From assembly GCA_965224765.1 (NCBI GenBank), contig CBDDAC010000007.1, positions 62,001-126,000 on the forward strand: DNA of 64,000 nt, in the 5' to 3' direction. The notes under the pieces were generated by a model. The model was not told where the DNA came from and made no database searches. It saw only the letters and a program-made list of their open reading frames with translations. A program made the translations under genes and the position numbers. Each line of letters starts with the position of its first letter. The stretch's first letter is position 1. Shown one piece after another: positions 28,958-38,004 of the stretch. Source of the DNA: CAZDBA01 sp965224765. GTDB taxonomy: Bacteria; Planctomycetota; Planctomycetia; Pirellulales; Pirellulaceae.

Positions 28958-29539
28958 CTAGTCGACGAGCTCAACCGCTTTGATCATCCCCTTGAAGCCT
29001 TCCAAGTGTTTTTCCATGGTGGTTTTGGGACCATACATTTTGATGAAATAATTTCCGTTACTGGAAGTCTCAATAATCGCGGCCACCATACGATAGTCTT
29101 CGCGTTCGACTTTTTTGGCGTTGGGATCGAAGGGGCCTCCCGAAGTATCCATGTAGGTTCCCGAAATGTCGACCATATGAACGGTCATCTCATTGATTGT
29201 CATTTCTTCGACGTTCGCCGCTTCGCTGGTCTCGCCACCGTCAGGTTGGGTGAACTGTGCATACCAACGTTCAATATTTGCGTCAACAGATCCGCCGGCA
29301 CCCATGATGGTCAACCGCCCATTTTTGGGGTCGCCTTCTTCTTTGGGAATGGAAAATTCAGCTTCGATAAATCCGACTCGCGGTTGAACCTTGGTCCATT
29401 CACCCGGCGCCTGAAAATTCAACGCACCTTCGGCGACGTCAAACGCAATCGGATCAGCTTCTTGCTCCTGCGCGACCAGCCCATTGGCCGCAACTAGGAG
29501 TGCAGAGAACAAGACGGTGAAAATTAATCTATTGAACAT
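28958..29539 (-). CDS. Secreted protein of unknown function
   Basis: A 193-residue exported protein. The ATG has AGGAAAA six to eight bases upstream. Residues 1-23 (MFNRLIFTVLFSALLVAANG) form a signal peptide. The mature part starts with a beta-sheet-rich module (GALNFQAPGEWTKVQ, FIEAEFSIPK) and ends in a helical segment (TTMEKHLEGFKGMIKAVEL). This looks like a planctomycete-wide small secreted family, but I have no named domain. It is monocistronic. Confidence 0.65.
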   Translation of the reverse strand: MFNRLIFTVLFSALLVAANGLVAQEQEADPIAFDVAEGALNFQAPGEWTKVQPRVGFIEAEFSIPKEEGDPKNGRLTIMGAGGSVDANIERWYAQFTQPDGGETSEAANVEEMTINEMTVHMVDISGTYMDTSGGPFDPNAKKVEREDYRMVAAIIETSSNGNYFIKMYGPKTTMEKHLEGFKGMIKAVELVD

Positions 29540-29679
29540 TATTGTTTTCCTGGTTTGGATTTTCCTGGTTTGTTTCTTTTGGAGTTTAACCCACCGATTG
29601 CATCTCCTCGCTGGGTTTTACGAGTGAGGTGATGAAATCCATTATGCACGAAAGTCCGCAACGCCACACATAACGCGTT

Positions 29680-30354
29680 CTAAATCAGTCGTATCAGTAG
29701 ATAACAAAGAGCCGCCATGATCAACAATCCACTTGCACACAGCACGATTTGAATCAAATTCAAGCGATGTTTCTGTTTGGCTTTTCGAGCTTTTGCTGTC
29801 ATTGCTCCAGAAATTTCGTAATTGGAATCGGTAAAAACGCTATCGGACGCTAACGGAATTTGTGAAAGGGTCGCGCCCAACTCGGGAAAAGTCTCGCCAG
29901 CAACTCGCCAATCCTGCCAGTCTTCCCGACATACGTAGTCATTGGCCTTTAACTTCCCACTATCAATCATTCTACGAAGTCGTTTGCCTTTGAATGGACC
30001 GGACTCCGTCATTTGCGCATCGCGGATGTGCCAGATACGATTGGGCGCTTCGAAAATCGGATCGCCTGCTATCTGGTGGACCGCAGTGCCAGGCTTGCCA
30101 CAAAGAAAATCATCCGGAACCGCACTCGCCGAATCGGGAGTAGACGGTTCAGGTTGTTGAGCGGGTTCCCTCAGAACCTCCAGCGAGGGCATTGAAATTG
30201 AGGCGGACAGCTCATTCCCGTCCGGGTCCAATTCCGATTCAGATGGCACAAGGATCTTTTCGTGACATTTGGGGCAAATGCCCTGTTGCCCAGCTTGGGC
30301 GGCTTTAACATTCAGTGGTCTAATGCAATGCGGACAACGAAATCGAATTCCCAT
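29680..30354 (-). CDS. Zinc-ribbon, GYF_2-like and C-terminal membrane-anchor protein
   Basis: A 224-residue protein. Residues 5-35 hold two CxxC pairs (CPHC, CPKC), a zinc ribbon. A Pro/Ser-rich linker follows. Residues about 105-165 (IWHIRDAQMTESGPFKGKRL then DWQDWRVAGE) fit a GYF_2-type domain, known to bind proline-rich peptides. One helix near the C-terminus (LIQIVLCASGLLIMAALCYL) anchors it. I start at ATG 30354, which is directly before the zinc ribbon. The architecture suggests a membrane-tethered adaptor facing the cytoplasm. Its partners are unknown. Confidence 0.75.
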   Translation of the reverse strand: MGIRFRCPHCIRPLNVKAAQAGQQGICPKCHEKILVPSESELDPDGNELSASISMPSLEVLREPAQQPEPSTPDSASAVPDDFLCGKPGTAVHQIAGDPIFEAPNRIWHIRDAQMTESGPFKGKRLRRMIDSGKLKANDYVCREDWQDWRVAGETFPELGATLSQIPLASDSVFTDSNYEISGAMTAKARKAKQKHRLNLIQIVLCASGLLIMAALCYLLIRLI

Positions 30355-30459
30355 GATCCACTGACCGCTACTCAAGAAGCATTGACTACAAAACTACTAT
30401 AAGCCCACATCGGGAAAATTAAAAGTTGCCAGAAGCGGGTCGTTTCCTCGCCAATGCTA

Positions 30460-31266
30460 CTACACGTCGGCGTCCATCACCTTTCGGACGATCTCATTGT
30501 CAAAATAATTGATCGCCATTCCTCCATCGATCACCATTGACTGGGCATTCATACCCGATGACCTGGGGCTTAGCAAAAAGCATGCAGCATTAGCAGCTTC
30601 TTGAGTGGTTACCGCCTTGCCGCGCGGAATCACTTGCTCTGCGAAAAGGTAAGCATCAACATATCCCGGAATCCCCGCCGAGGCACTCGTCCTCAATAAT
30701 CCAGGTGCGACGGCATTGAATCGCACTCGGGAAAACCGGCTGAAACTTTTTGCCAGAAAAGCAAGGGAAGAATCAAGAGCCGCTTTCACCGGTGCCATGA
30801 ACCCATAATTCTCACTGGCCATAGTGGTCGTTGAGATGGAAATGGTGACCACGGACGCGTCGTCGGCAAAATGCTCTTTGAATTCGTTAGCAATCGCAAT
30901 GAATGAAAAACAGCTGATATCGATGGTACGCAAAAATTGCTTGCGACCGGTCTCATGAAAAGGCTTCATGCCACCTTCGTAGTCAGCAAAGGCGATCGAA
31001 TGAACTAACCCATCGATGGGCCCATGAGCCGCCCCAACGTCACTGGCAACTTTCTTGATTTGATCTTCAAACTCAACATCGCAAACGTAAACGGGGCGGT
31101 CGGCAAGTAACTTCGCCGTCGACTCGTGACGTTGAGGGCTACGAACAATATAGACGACTTTCGCACCTGACTCCTCAAGTGTCTTGCCGATGTGCCAGGC
31201 TACGCTTTTCTTGTTGGCAACGCCGAATACGACAATTGTCTTGCCGTCTAGTTGGAGAAAATCCAT
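30460..31266 (-). CDS. Enoyl-ACP reductase-like SDR (FabI family)
   Basis: A 268-residue SDR predicted to reduce enoyl-ACP with NAD(P)H. The N-terminal motif VVFGVANKKSVAWHIGK is diagnostic of FabI, and Tyr154 and Lys161 (YGFMAPVK) form the Y-x6-K pair. The segment equivalent to the other FabI tyrosine (SYLG in E. coli) reads STTT, so one active-site residue differs. The ATG lies eight bases after the FabZ stop, so the two are translationally linked. With FabZ and a CrtI-like gene it forms a lipid-type operon. It may be a specialised paralogue rather than the main fatty-acid reductase. Confidence 0.85.
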   Translation of the reverse strand: MDFLQLDGKTIVVFGVANKKSVAWHIGKTLEESGAKVVYIVRSPQRHESTAKLLADRPVYVCDVEFEDQIKKVASDVGAAHGPIDGLVHSIAFADYEGGMKPFHETGRKQFLRTIDISCFSFIAIANEFKEHFADDASVVTISISTTTMASENYGFMAPVKAALDSSLAFLAKSFSRFSRVRFNAVAPGLLRTSASAGIPGYVDAYLFAEQVIPRGKAVTTQEAANAACFLLSPRSSGMNAQSMVIDGGMAINYFDNEIVRKVMDADV

Positions 31267-31274
31267 CTTGATTC

Positions 31275-31709
31275 CTATTCCGATTCCGATTGAGCCAACG
31301 TACATGCGAATGAGAGACGCGTTGCCAACTTGCCCTCACATCGAATTTGAGCCGTCAGGTAGTAAGCCGTGGATACGATGTCATCTAAATTCACCTTGAT
31401 CTCAATCGTCTCGCCAGGCTTTACAATCCGCTTGAATCGAATGTCATCCATTCTGGTCAATACGGGAGTGCCCTTCGCCTCGCCGAGTAGCGTCGAAATA
31501 AGAATCGCTCCCGATTGAGCCGCACATTCGCAGAGAATCACGCCAGGCACAATCGGATTGCCAGGATAGTGACCGTCAAAAAAATGTTCGTCCGCACGAA
31601 ATGTCTTTTGACAAACAATCTGCTTCTCTTCGACGCTGACAACCTCGTCCACCAACAACATTTGGCTGCGATGTGGAATGGAAGCATGGATATCTGGAAG
31701 TTCACTCAT
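31275..31709 (-). CDS. fabZ: 3-hydroxyacyl-ACP dehydratase (FabZ-like)
   Basis: A 144-residue hot-dog-fold dehydratase that removes water from 3-hydroxyacyl-ACP. The catalytic motif HFFDGHYPGNPIVPG carries His47, and CECAAQSG carries Glu61. The length matches FabZ. It is the middle gene of an operon with the CrtI-like oxidoreductase upstream (60-bp gap) and FabI-like downstream (8-bp gap). The same operon could serve unusual lipid or polyene synthesis or ordinary fatty acids. Confidence 0.9.
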   Translation of the reverse strand: MSELPDIHASIPHRSQMLLVDEVVSVEEKQIVCQKTFRADEHFFDGHYPGNPIVPGVILCECAAQSGAILISTLLGEAKGTPVLTRMDDIRFKRIVKPGETIEIKVNLDDIVSTAYYLTAQIRCEGKLATRLSFACTLAQSESE

Positions 31710-31769
31710 TTTGTTTCGATCGGAAAAACAATTCCGGCAACTCTCGTTGCCAAATAGACAAGAAACGAA

Positions 31770-33200
31770 TTAACTGGCGGCAGGTACGGTGGTCAGTTGG
31801 TTGATTACATCGTTGGCGACGATAACTCCATAGTTAATGGTGCCAAGCCATCCTGACATGATAATCCCGCAGCTACCTGCGTGATAAAGACCACCAATCT
31901 GTCCGGGCAAACCACGACTCACCGTAAGCCCTTCAAATTTAGTTCCGAAACTCGCACCATCAATATGCTTAGTGTAGTGCTCAAACGTAACGGGTGTTGC
32001 AGCCTCTGCGTGAACAATCCGTTCTCGACAGTTGGGAACATACTTCTCAAGGGAATCCAAAGTCGTATTTACCAAATCTTCTTTGCTTGCTTCGTACTCT
32101 TCTTTGCTCATACCAACCCAGTCATCGTAGTTGGCGTTGGTACTGGACACGATAAGAGTGCGACCTTTGCCACTGGGGCGAGTATCGGGGTAGTAAAATG
32201 AGAACGTGCGGCTTGTAACGTCTCGACTAAGCAGCAAGTCCGTTTGAAACCTTTCGGCCGTGCTACAGAAAAGTAAGTCGCCAGTCTCGCGAGGAACCGT
32301 GTCCTCCGGCGCCATCGCCATGTAGACCTGTGTGCTGCTATTGTTCAAGCGAACGGCTTTGGCCTCCTCAACAAACGTTTTATCAAACTTGTCTTCACCG
32401 ACGAGATTAAAAATCGTACTTCGAAGATTTGCATTGGAAACAACCGCGCGAGTCTTAATTGTCTTGCCGTTGATCACAACCGACTGAACGGCACTTCCTT
32501 GAACATTGATTTTCTCCACATCACAGTTGATTCGAACGTCAACTCCATTTTCACGCATCACGCGATCCATGGATTTAACCAATTTGTCCGTTCCGCCTTG
32601 AAAAACGTAAACCCCCTTAGACATGAAATTGGAAAAGACAATCCCATAGGTAATCGCCGGATCTTCCAATGTCGAACCGTTGGCATAAGTAATCGGCTCC
32701 ATCAACAATCGAACAACGTCTTCACGTCCCGGGAAAAACCGGTCAAACAGTTCACGAGTTGTAATCGATTGGTCATCGTAGAAATTCATTCCACGGGCCG
32801 TGTCAAAGAACTCTTTGACCTTGCTTTCTTCGATCCCAAAATCCGCGGTCAGCAGTTTGGTAAAGTCATCACGATTGAAGGTGGTCGTCAGCGAAAACAT
32901 CGGATTGTCAAATCGAACGCCCTCTAGCTGAACAATCGAATCCGCAATCTCCTTGGACCAATATCGCCGACAGCTCTTGACCATTCCATAGGGAAATCCG
33001 TGCAACGAAATATCAAAGATATGACCGCCTGGTCTCTTGAACCAAGTTGCCAAACCACCCAGTTTATAATGTTGCTCGGCAAGTAAAACAGAAAGTCCCT
33101 CTCGGGCCAAAATATTGGCAGCCGTCAGGCCTCCTAACCCGCTACCAATAACTACAACATCGTACTCGTCTTTGGATCCTTTTAGAAAATCTTTGGGCAT
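31770..33200 (-). CDS. CrtI-type FAD-dependent oxidoreductase
   Basis: A 476-residue flavoprotein of the phytoene desaturase / carotenoid isomerase superfamily. The dinucleotide motif is VVVIGSGLGGLTAANILARE followed by GGLATW, and the C-terminal FAD contact is LYHAGSCGIIMSGWLG. It should catalyse desaturation or isomerisation of a hydrophobic substrate bound at the membrane. It leads the FabZ-FabI operon and is paralogous to the 57127-58512 protein. Coupling of such an enzyme with ACP-type genes recalls ladderane-type and polyene clusters. The substrate is unknown. Confidence 0.85.
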   Translation of the reverse strand: MPKDFLKGSKDEYDVVVIGSGLGGLTAANILAREGLSVLLAEQHYKLGGLATWFKRPGGHIFDISLHGFPYGMVKSCRRYWSKEIADSIVQLEGVRFDNPMFSLTTTFNRDDFTKLLTADFGIEESKVKEFFDTARGMNFYDDQSITTRELFDRFFPGREDVVRLLMEPITYANGSTLEDPAITYGIVFSNFMSKGVYVFQGGTDKLVKSMDRVMRENGVDVRINCDVEKINVQGSAVQSVVINGKTIKTRAVVSNANLRSTIFNLVGEDKFDKTFVEEAKAVRLNNSSTQVYMAMAPEDTVPRETGDLLFCSTAERFQTDLLLSRDVTSRTFSFYYPDTRPSGKGRTLIVSSTNANYDDWVGMSKEEYEASKEDLVNTTLDSLEKYVPNCRERIVHAEAATPVTFEHYTKHIDGASFGTKFEGLTVSRGLPGQIGGLYHAGSCGIIMSGWLGTINYGVIVANDVINQLTTVPAAS

Positions 33201-33498
33201 GGGGTCGGCTACACTCGGCAGAGAAATTGATTAGCCCAAAAGATAGTTCATTGCCCCCAATTTCTCAACCGAACCCCAAATCGTTCGGAGTTTGGGGCAG
33301 GCAAGGTCAATGGAACGAATCCATCGCCCGAAATCGGAAAGTTCTCAAACCTCCATCGTTTGATTGAAGCTCCCAAAGAAAAGCCTTGCGTCAGCCCCCA
33401 TGTTTATTGATCAAGGGCCGCCTGACATGCAAGCCACTGTACGTCAGGCGACGCCCCAATCTCAAATTGCCAGCTGACACCACAATGCCAACAAGAAA
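33201..33498. other. Gap with hairpin downstream of the S41 peptidase gene
   Basis: There is no gene in 298 bp. CGCCTGAC (33419-33426) and GTCAGGCG (33443-33450) form a perfect 8-bp stem with a 16-nt loop shortly after the stop of the peptidase gene. It lacks a clear T run, so termination is uncertain. Confidence 0.5.
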
Positions 33499-35232
33499 CT
33501 ATTCGATGGTCTCAATCAATTCCTGAAACTTCTCGTTGTCTCGAACATTGTCAAAGTCCGAATCATTGTCGACTTGGGAACGCTCACGAAAACCTCGCTC
33601 GATGGCATCTTGAAGAGTGGAAATCGCCTTTTCAGCATCATTCTTGAGCGAGTAGGCACAAGCCAAATTGTAGGTCGCCGTAATTGCGTTCCCATCTAAT
33701 TCAATCGCCTTTTTGTGGGCGACGATGGCTTTGTCTAATTGCCCTTGCATATGCAAACAATAACCAAGGTGAAACCATGCATCACCGTCCTCTGGAGTCA
33801 ACTCAACCACCTGCTCTAGTACCTCAGCAGCTTTTGCGAAATCGTTGCTCCGAAGCAACAACGTGGCTTCATTTCTCAATTCGTCCACGTCGGCGACGTC
33901 ATTGTCAACCTCGGCTTCGGCGATTTGAATCTTCGCCAGTTCAATCGCTTTCTCCAGCGCACCTTCTGAATCGACTTGAACGTGCGGCTCGACTCCAACA
34001 CCTTCCCAATTCGTCTTGGTAATCGGGTTAATCGCACGTGCAAAAGGCATCGACATCGTGAAACCTGTACCCAGTCTTACCGGCCGAACAGGGTGTGCGC
34101 CACCTCCCGTCGTTTCGCCCACCAAGGTCGCTCTTTTTAGATTCTTAAGGTTGTACGAAAATTCCTCCGCCCCAGAAAATGTATAGTCGCTAGTCAAAAC
34201 AAAAACCGGCTTTTTGCTGCCAAACCTTTCGCCAGGAACATCGTCGCGGGACCATGACTCAGATGTCGTATCCGTTGGACGATTGTAAAAACTGTTCAAG
34301 TGAATCGACTCGTCGAAAAGGTATCCTGACAAGAAGGCAATCATGTCAGGCGATCCGCCTCCGTTTTCCCGAAGGTCAAAAATGATTGCTTCGGAGCTTG
34401 CCAAAAAGTTCATCGCAGCTGCAGCAGTTTTCTCCGCAGCGGGATCTCCAGAGAAAAAATTGAACTTCAGATAGCCAATTCCCCCATCAAGAACCTCAGC
34501 TTTCACAAAACCATGGTTGTTCACCGGACGTCGAGCTGGAGAAGATGATGGGGGGCGCATCCCACCAGCACGAACACGCAGATGCTTGTCTTGGCAAATG
34601 GCTCTGAGTTGTTCAGTCAACTGCACGGCAAATTTGTTCCTTTCCGTTACGTCCTTATAAGCCTCGGCTTCAAGAGACTTCCTCAAATCGTCACTCATCT
34701 TTTGGGCAACTTCTGGAAAAACGTACATGGAGTTCAATTCGTCGATCAATCGGTTTACCAAATTCGTCTTTTCCTCTTCGGTCAATGGCCCAAGATCTTC
34801 CTCGGCGACTTGCTCACCATTTCCTATCTCCAACTGAATTTCGGCGATTGTGTTCGGCGATTCTTCCTTAACCGTGACGCTAAACAGCACACTTGGACCT
34901 CGCTCAGCCTGACAACGCGCAGAAACTACGTGAGCTTCTGATTTGATTACCTTCTGAAGTGTGAACGCTCCCAAATCGTCTCTCACCTGCTCAATTTGTT
35001 TCCTCCGGTCGGCAATCAACTCGTCTTGCTCTTCATAGCCAAACACGTCTTTCACCAAGCCATCCATGTCTTCGACTTTTCCTTCCAAAGCCTCAAAAAG
35101 CTGCCCCATGCGTTTTCCAGCAGGAGTGTCAGGAAGCTGATCTTGCGCAGCTCCCCAGCTCCCTGCGATGAACAAGTGGAGAAAGGCCAGGAGTACAATC
35201 TGGCGGACAATCTTGAACGATTTGGTTTTCAT
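33499..35232 (-). CDS. Secreted S41-family peptidase with C-terminal TPR repeats
   Basis: A 577-residue exported protein. The ATG at 35232 has AGGA eight bases upstream and opens into a signal peptide (IVRQIVLLAFLHLFIAGSWG). After a linker, LIDELNSMYVFPEVAQKM and later FDLRENGGGSPDM and YTFSGAEEF form an S41B (IRBP-like) peptidase domain. The serine in FSGAE should be the nucleophile, and VGETTGGGAHP the oxyanion side. The last 130 residues hold TPR-like repeats (WFHLGYCLHMQGQLDKAI). A periplasmic peptidase is inferred. It is divergent from the MocR gene. Confidence 0.88.
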   Translation of the reverse strand: MKTKSFKIVRQIVLLAFLHLFIAGSWGAAQDQLPDTPAGKRMGQLFEALEGKVEDMDGLVKDVFGYEEQDELIADRRKQIEQVRDDLGAFTLQKVIKSEAHVVSARCQAERGPSVLFSVTVKEESPNTIAEIQLEIGNGEQVAEEDLGPLTEEEKTNLVNRLIDELNSMYVFPEVAQKMSDDLRKSLEAEAYKDVTERNKFAVQLTEQLRAICQDKHLRVRAGGMRPPSSSPARRPVNNHGFVKAEVLDGGIGYLKFNFFSGDPAAEKTAAAAMNFLASSEAIIFDLRENGGGSPDMIAFLSGYLFDESIHLNSFYNRPTDTTSESWSRDDVPGERFGSKKPVFVLTSDYTFSGAEEFSYNLKNLKRATLVGETTGGGAHPVRPVRLGTGFTMSMPFARAINPITKTNWEGVGVEPHVQVDSEGALEKAIELAKIQIAEAEVDNDVADVDELRNEATLLLRSNDFAKAAEVLEQVVELTPEDGDAWFHLGYCLHMQGQLDKAIVAHKKAIELDGNAITATYNLACAYSLKNDAEKAISTLQDAIERGFRERSQVDNDSDFDNVRDNEKFQELIETIE

Positions 35233-35337
35233 TTCGGGTCCTATTATTCCTACATTGAGTAAACAACATGAATACAGTCGTGAAATTGAGAGTGTCATTG
35301 GTTGAAAAATTGAGTTTTTGTGTTAATAATTGTCACC

Positions 35338-36705
35338 ATGACAATATGGACCTGTGAGTTAACTGAAAGCGATGAGCTCAAGTATGAGCAAATTGCAAAA
35401 TCGATTGAGCGCGATATTGCATCTGGACTTTTAAAGCCAGGGGATCGACTGCCGCCGCAACGCAAACTGGCAAAACATTTGTCGGTAACGATAGGCACAG
35501 TTGGACGAGGCTATGCATTGGCCGAGAAGCGTGGATTGATTAATTCTGAAGTGGGACGTGGTTCATTTATCGCAGCGACCACACTTGATTCAGATCGTGA
35601 CGCCAGCGGAAAGCTCATTGTTGACTTGGGAATCAACTTGCCTCCAGATATTCCCGACAATCAACCATTCGAAAACACCATTAACGAGTTGGGCCGACAG
35701 CGGGACTTGTCAAAACTGTTTGGCGCCCTTCCCGTTGAAGGTCTGATCCACCATCGAATCGCAGCAGCGAATTGGCTCAACCGGCGAATCAAATGCACGG
35801 AGGCTGATATGTTGATTTGCACAGGAACTCAAAGCGCTTTGATTTCAAGTTTGGCGGCGATGACTCAGCCCGGAGATTCCGTCCTGGTAGAATCTCTGAC
35901 GTTTCCGGGCATTATCACCGCATTGAAACTACTCGGATTGACTCCGATTCCGATTCCGATGGATCAACAGGGCATCATTCCAGACGAAATTCCCAATGTC
36001 GCCAATCAGGCCAAGGCGATTTGCATCAACCCAACCAATCATAATCCGACGACTTCAACTCTGGATTTAGAGCGTCGAACTGCGATCGCAAGAATCGCCA
36101 ATCAATATGGACTTTGGATTGTGGAGGACGATACCTACGGGCACTTGATCGAATCGGGACCACCTACAGTATCCAGCTTACTCCCCAATCAAAGCATCTT
36201 GATTTCATCGCTATCCAAATCGCTGGCGGTTGGGTTGCGACTGGCAATTCTTAGAGCGCCACATTCGATACGCCCTTTGGTGGTATCCAAATTTCAGGCC
36301 ACCAGCTTTTTTCCATCGTCTCTATCCGTTGAGATTGCGTCACGATGGATTGAGGACGGAACGGGAGACCACTTTGTGGCTACTCGAGTCGATATCGCTC
36401 AACAGCGGATTGGGCTGGCCTACGATGTATTAGGAACTGAAAGAATCGTAGGAAAACCAGGCCTAAATCACATTTGGCTGGACCTACCCGATGCATGGAC
36501 CGCAGACTCTTTTTGTCACGCCGCGAGTGAAAATGGAGTGATTGTGCTGCCGTCCAAAGTATTTTCCCCAACAGAACGTAGTGATCAAAACTCAATTCGA
36601 ATCGGATTGGGAGCAGCCAGAAACGAAGCCGAATTAAGGGTTGGGCTAGCGAAAATCGCCAGGCTGTTGCAACCCGAATTTAGTTGGCCGACGGCGAGAT
36701 TCTAA
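35338..36705 (+). CDS. MocR-type GntR regulator with aminotransferase-like domain
   Basis: A 455-residue transcription factor. The N-terminus has a GntR winged helix (LKYEQIAKSIERDIASG, PGDRLPPQRKLAKHL, TVGRGYALAEKRGLI). The rest is a fold-type I aminotransferase domain with PLP lysine in SSLSKSLAVGLRLA and the GTQSALIS, INPTNHNPT and DDTYGHL loops. Such proteins sense PLP or amino compounds and control nearby genes. The ATG at 35338 is chosen over an upstream in-frame codon. It is divergent from the S41 protease, which may be a target; that is only proximity. Confidence 0.9.
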   Translation: MTIWTCELTESDELKYEQIAKSIERDIASGLLKPGDRLPPQRKLAKHLSVTIGTVGRGYALAEKRGLINSEVGRGSFIAATTLDSDRDASGKLIVDLGINLPPDIPDNQPFENTINELGRQRDLSKLFGALPVEGLIHHRIAAANWLNRRIKCTEADMLICTGTQSALISSLAAMTQPGDSVLVESLTFPGIITALKLLGLTPIPIPMDQQGIIPDEIPNVANQAKAICINPTNHNPTTSTLDLERRTAIARIANQYGLWIVEDDTYGHLIESGPPTVSSLLPNQSILISSLSKSLAVGLRLAILRAPHSIRPLVVSKFQATSFFPSSLSVEIASRWIEDGTGDHFVATRVDIAQQRIGLAYDVLGTERIVGKPGLNHIWLDLPDAWTADSFCHAASENGVIVLPSKVFSPTERSDQNSIRIGLGAARNEAELRVGLAKIARLLQPEFSWPTARF

Positions 36706-36772
36706 TTTCCGGCGACCAGTGGCCCTCCCCTAGGGCGGGCACATCTTGGTCAGACGATACAGCGATGCATCC

Positions 36773-37495
36773 TTAGCGTTGTTCGTCTGTCGTTACAGAA
36801 TTTTGAGACTCAAGATACTCATTGCAAAGATGAAATTCGAGAACTGCTCCGTCGAGACATTCATCCGAAATCGTTGTGGCCATGCCTTTGACTTCTTGGA
36901 GAATCTCTTCGTCATTGTAAAACTCTTCGATGATGACCATGCGAAGCTGGTATTTGTCATCCAGTTTGAGTAGGTGGTAAGTTGCTGGATTTTCGGTCAT
37001 GCCCAATTTCCTCAGAGCCAACTTAACACTCTTGGCCTGTTCATCCGTGACTCCTGCTTGGTAAAACTCAGCGGAGTCGACTTCAGACAGATTCCCAAAA
37101 AGCCCTTTGAAGACTTTCAGTGTTTTCAGTTCATCATCACAAATCTGAACATCCACCTGTTTTCCTTCGAAAGCCGTAGATAGTTCCAAGCACATGAATT
37201 TGAAATTCTTATGCATTTCTTTGTCCTCTACGAATTCTGGCATTACCACCATGCGAAACTGCCAGACGTCGTCCTCCTTAGTAAGCTGGACCGATTTTTC
37301 CGTCCCGTCAGAAAACTCATACTCCGTCAAAAATAGACCCAGCTTTTCAGCCTCTTCTTCCGTAACTCCCTCGGTGAAATAGATCTCGGTGCCATTGGAT
37401 ACGACCTGTTCACCATATTCCTGCCCCCAACACGCCGAGCTAGAGACTGCTAAGGCAACGATAAAGAAGGCACAACATTGTTTGGTAATACTCAC
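36773..37495 (-). CDS. Secreted protein with two tandem repeat domains
   Basis: A 240-residue exported protein. The GTG at 37495 has GGAAA upstream and starts a signal peptide (SITKQCCAFFIVALAVSSSA). The mature part is two related modules of about 95 residues: EIYFTEGVTEEEAEKLGLFL with VWQFRMVVMPEF, and AEFYQAGVTDEQAKSVKLAL with YQLRMVIIEEF. This shows an internal duplication. No named domain or enzyme motif is recognised. Envelope function is inferred from export alone. Confidence 0.65.
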   Translation of the reverse strand: MSITKQCCAFFIVALAVSSSACWGQEYGEQVVSNGTEIYFTEGVTEEEAEKLGLFLTEYEFSDGTEKSVQLTKEDDVWQFRMVVMPEFVEDKEMHKNFKFMCLELSTAFEGKQVDVQICDDELKTLKVFKGLFGNLSEVDSAEFYQAGVTDEQAKSVKLALRKLGMTENPATYHLLKLDDKYQLRMVIIEEFYNDEEILQEVKGMATTISDECLDGAVLEFHLCNEYLESQNSVTTDEQR

Positions 37496-38004
37496 GTTTT
37501 TTTCCGTTCTATTTTGATGGTGTTTGACTTTAGGTTTAGCCACGAACTGCGGCAAATTTACGCGGTAGAGAAACGACAGAATGCCTGTAATCGTAACGAT
37601 CGTTTGTCATTCCAGGTTTGGACGAATTGAGAGAACTTGGTTTTTCATTCCGCCCAGATATTTTTTAGCGTGTTGGTGTAAGAAATGTTACGACTTTTCG
37701 TACAAAACGGCATAGTTTTCTCCAATTCACCAGTTACAAATTACGCAGTGTCGATTTCGCAATAGATTGGGATTTGGTAAACTTTTATCGCGTTTTCAAT
37801 GCCGCAATTCTGCGGTTAATGCAGGGGATGCGGTTAAAGTTTGGTTGCCTCGTGAATCAGGTCGATAACATGTCTTAGAGACAATTGGCATCCAAAATCT
37901 TCGATCTTGCGTCGATCACAAACGTCAAACACTTCAGACACCTCAATTTGCGGTCGTCTTCGAATAATACAGAATTGAAAATCCAAAATCGGTCATTGAT
38001 AGAA
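37496..38004. other. Promoter region between divergent genes
   Basis: About 510 bp up to the chosen ATG of the acyl-CoA dehydrogenase. The last 120 bp are open in frame and belong to the gene if the TTG at 37885 is used. Nothing else is recognised. Confidence 0.35.
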
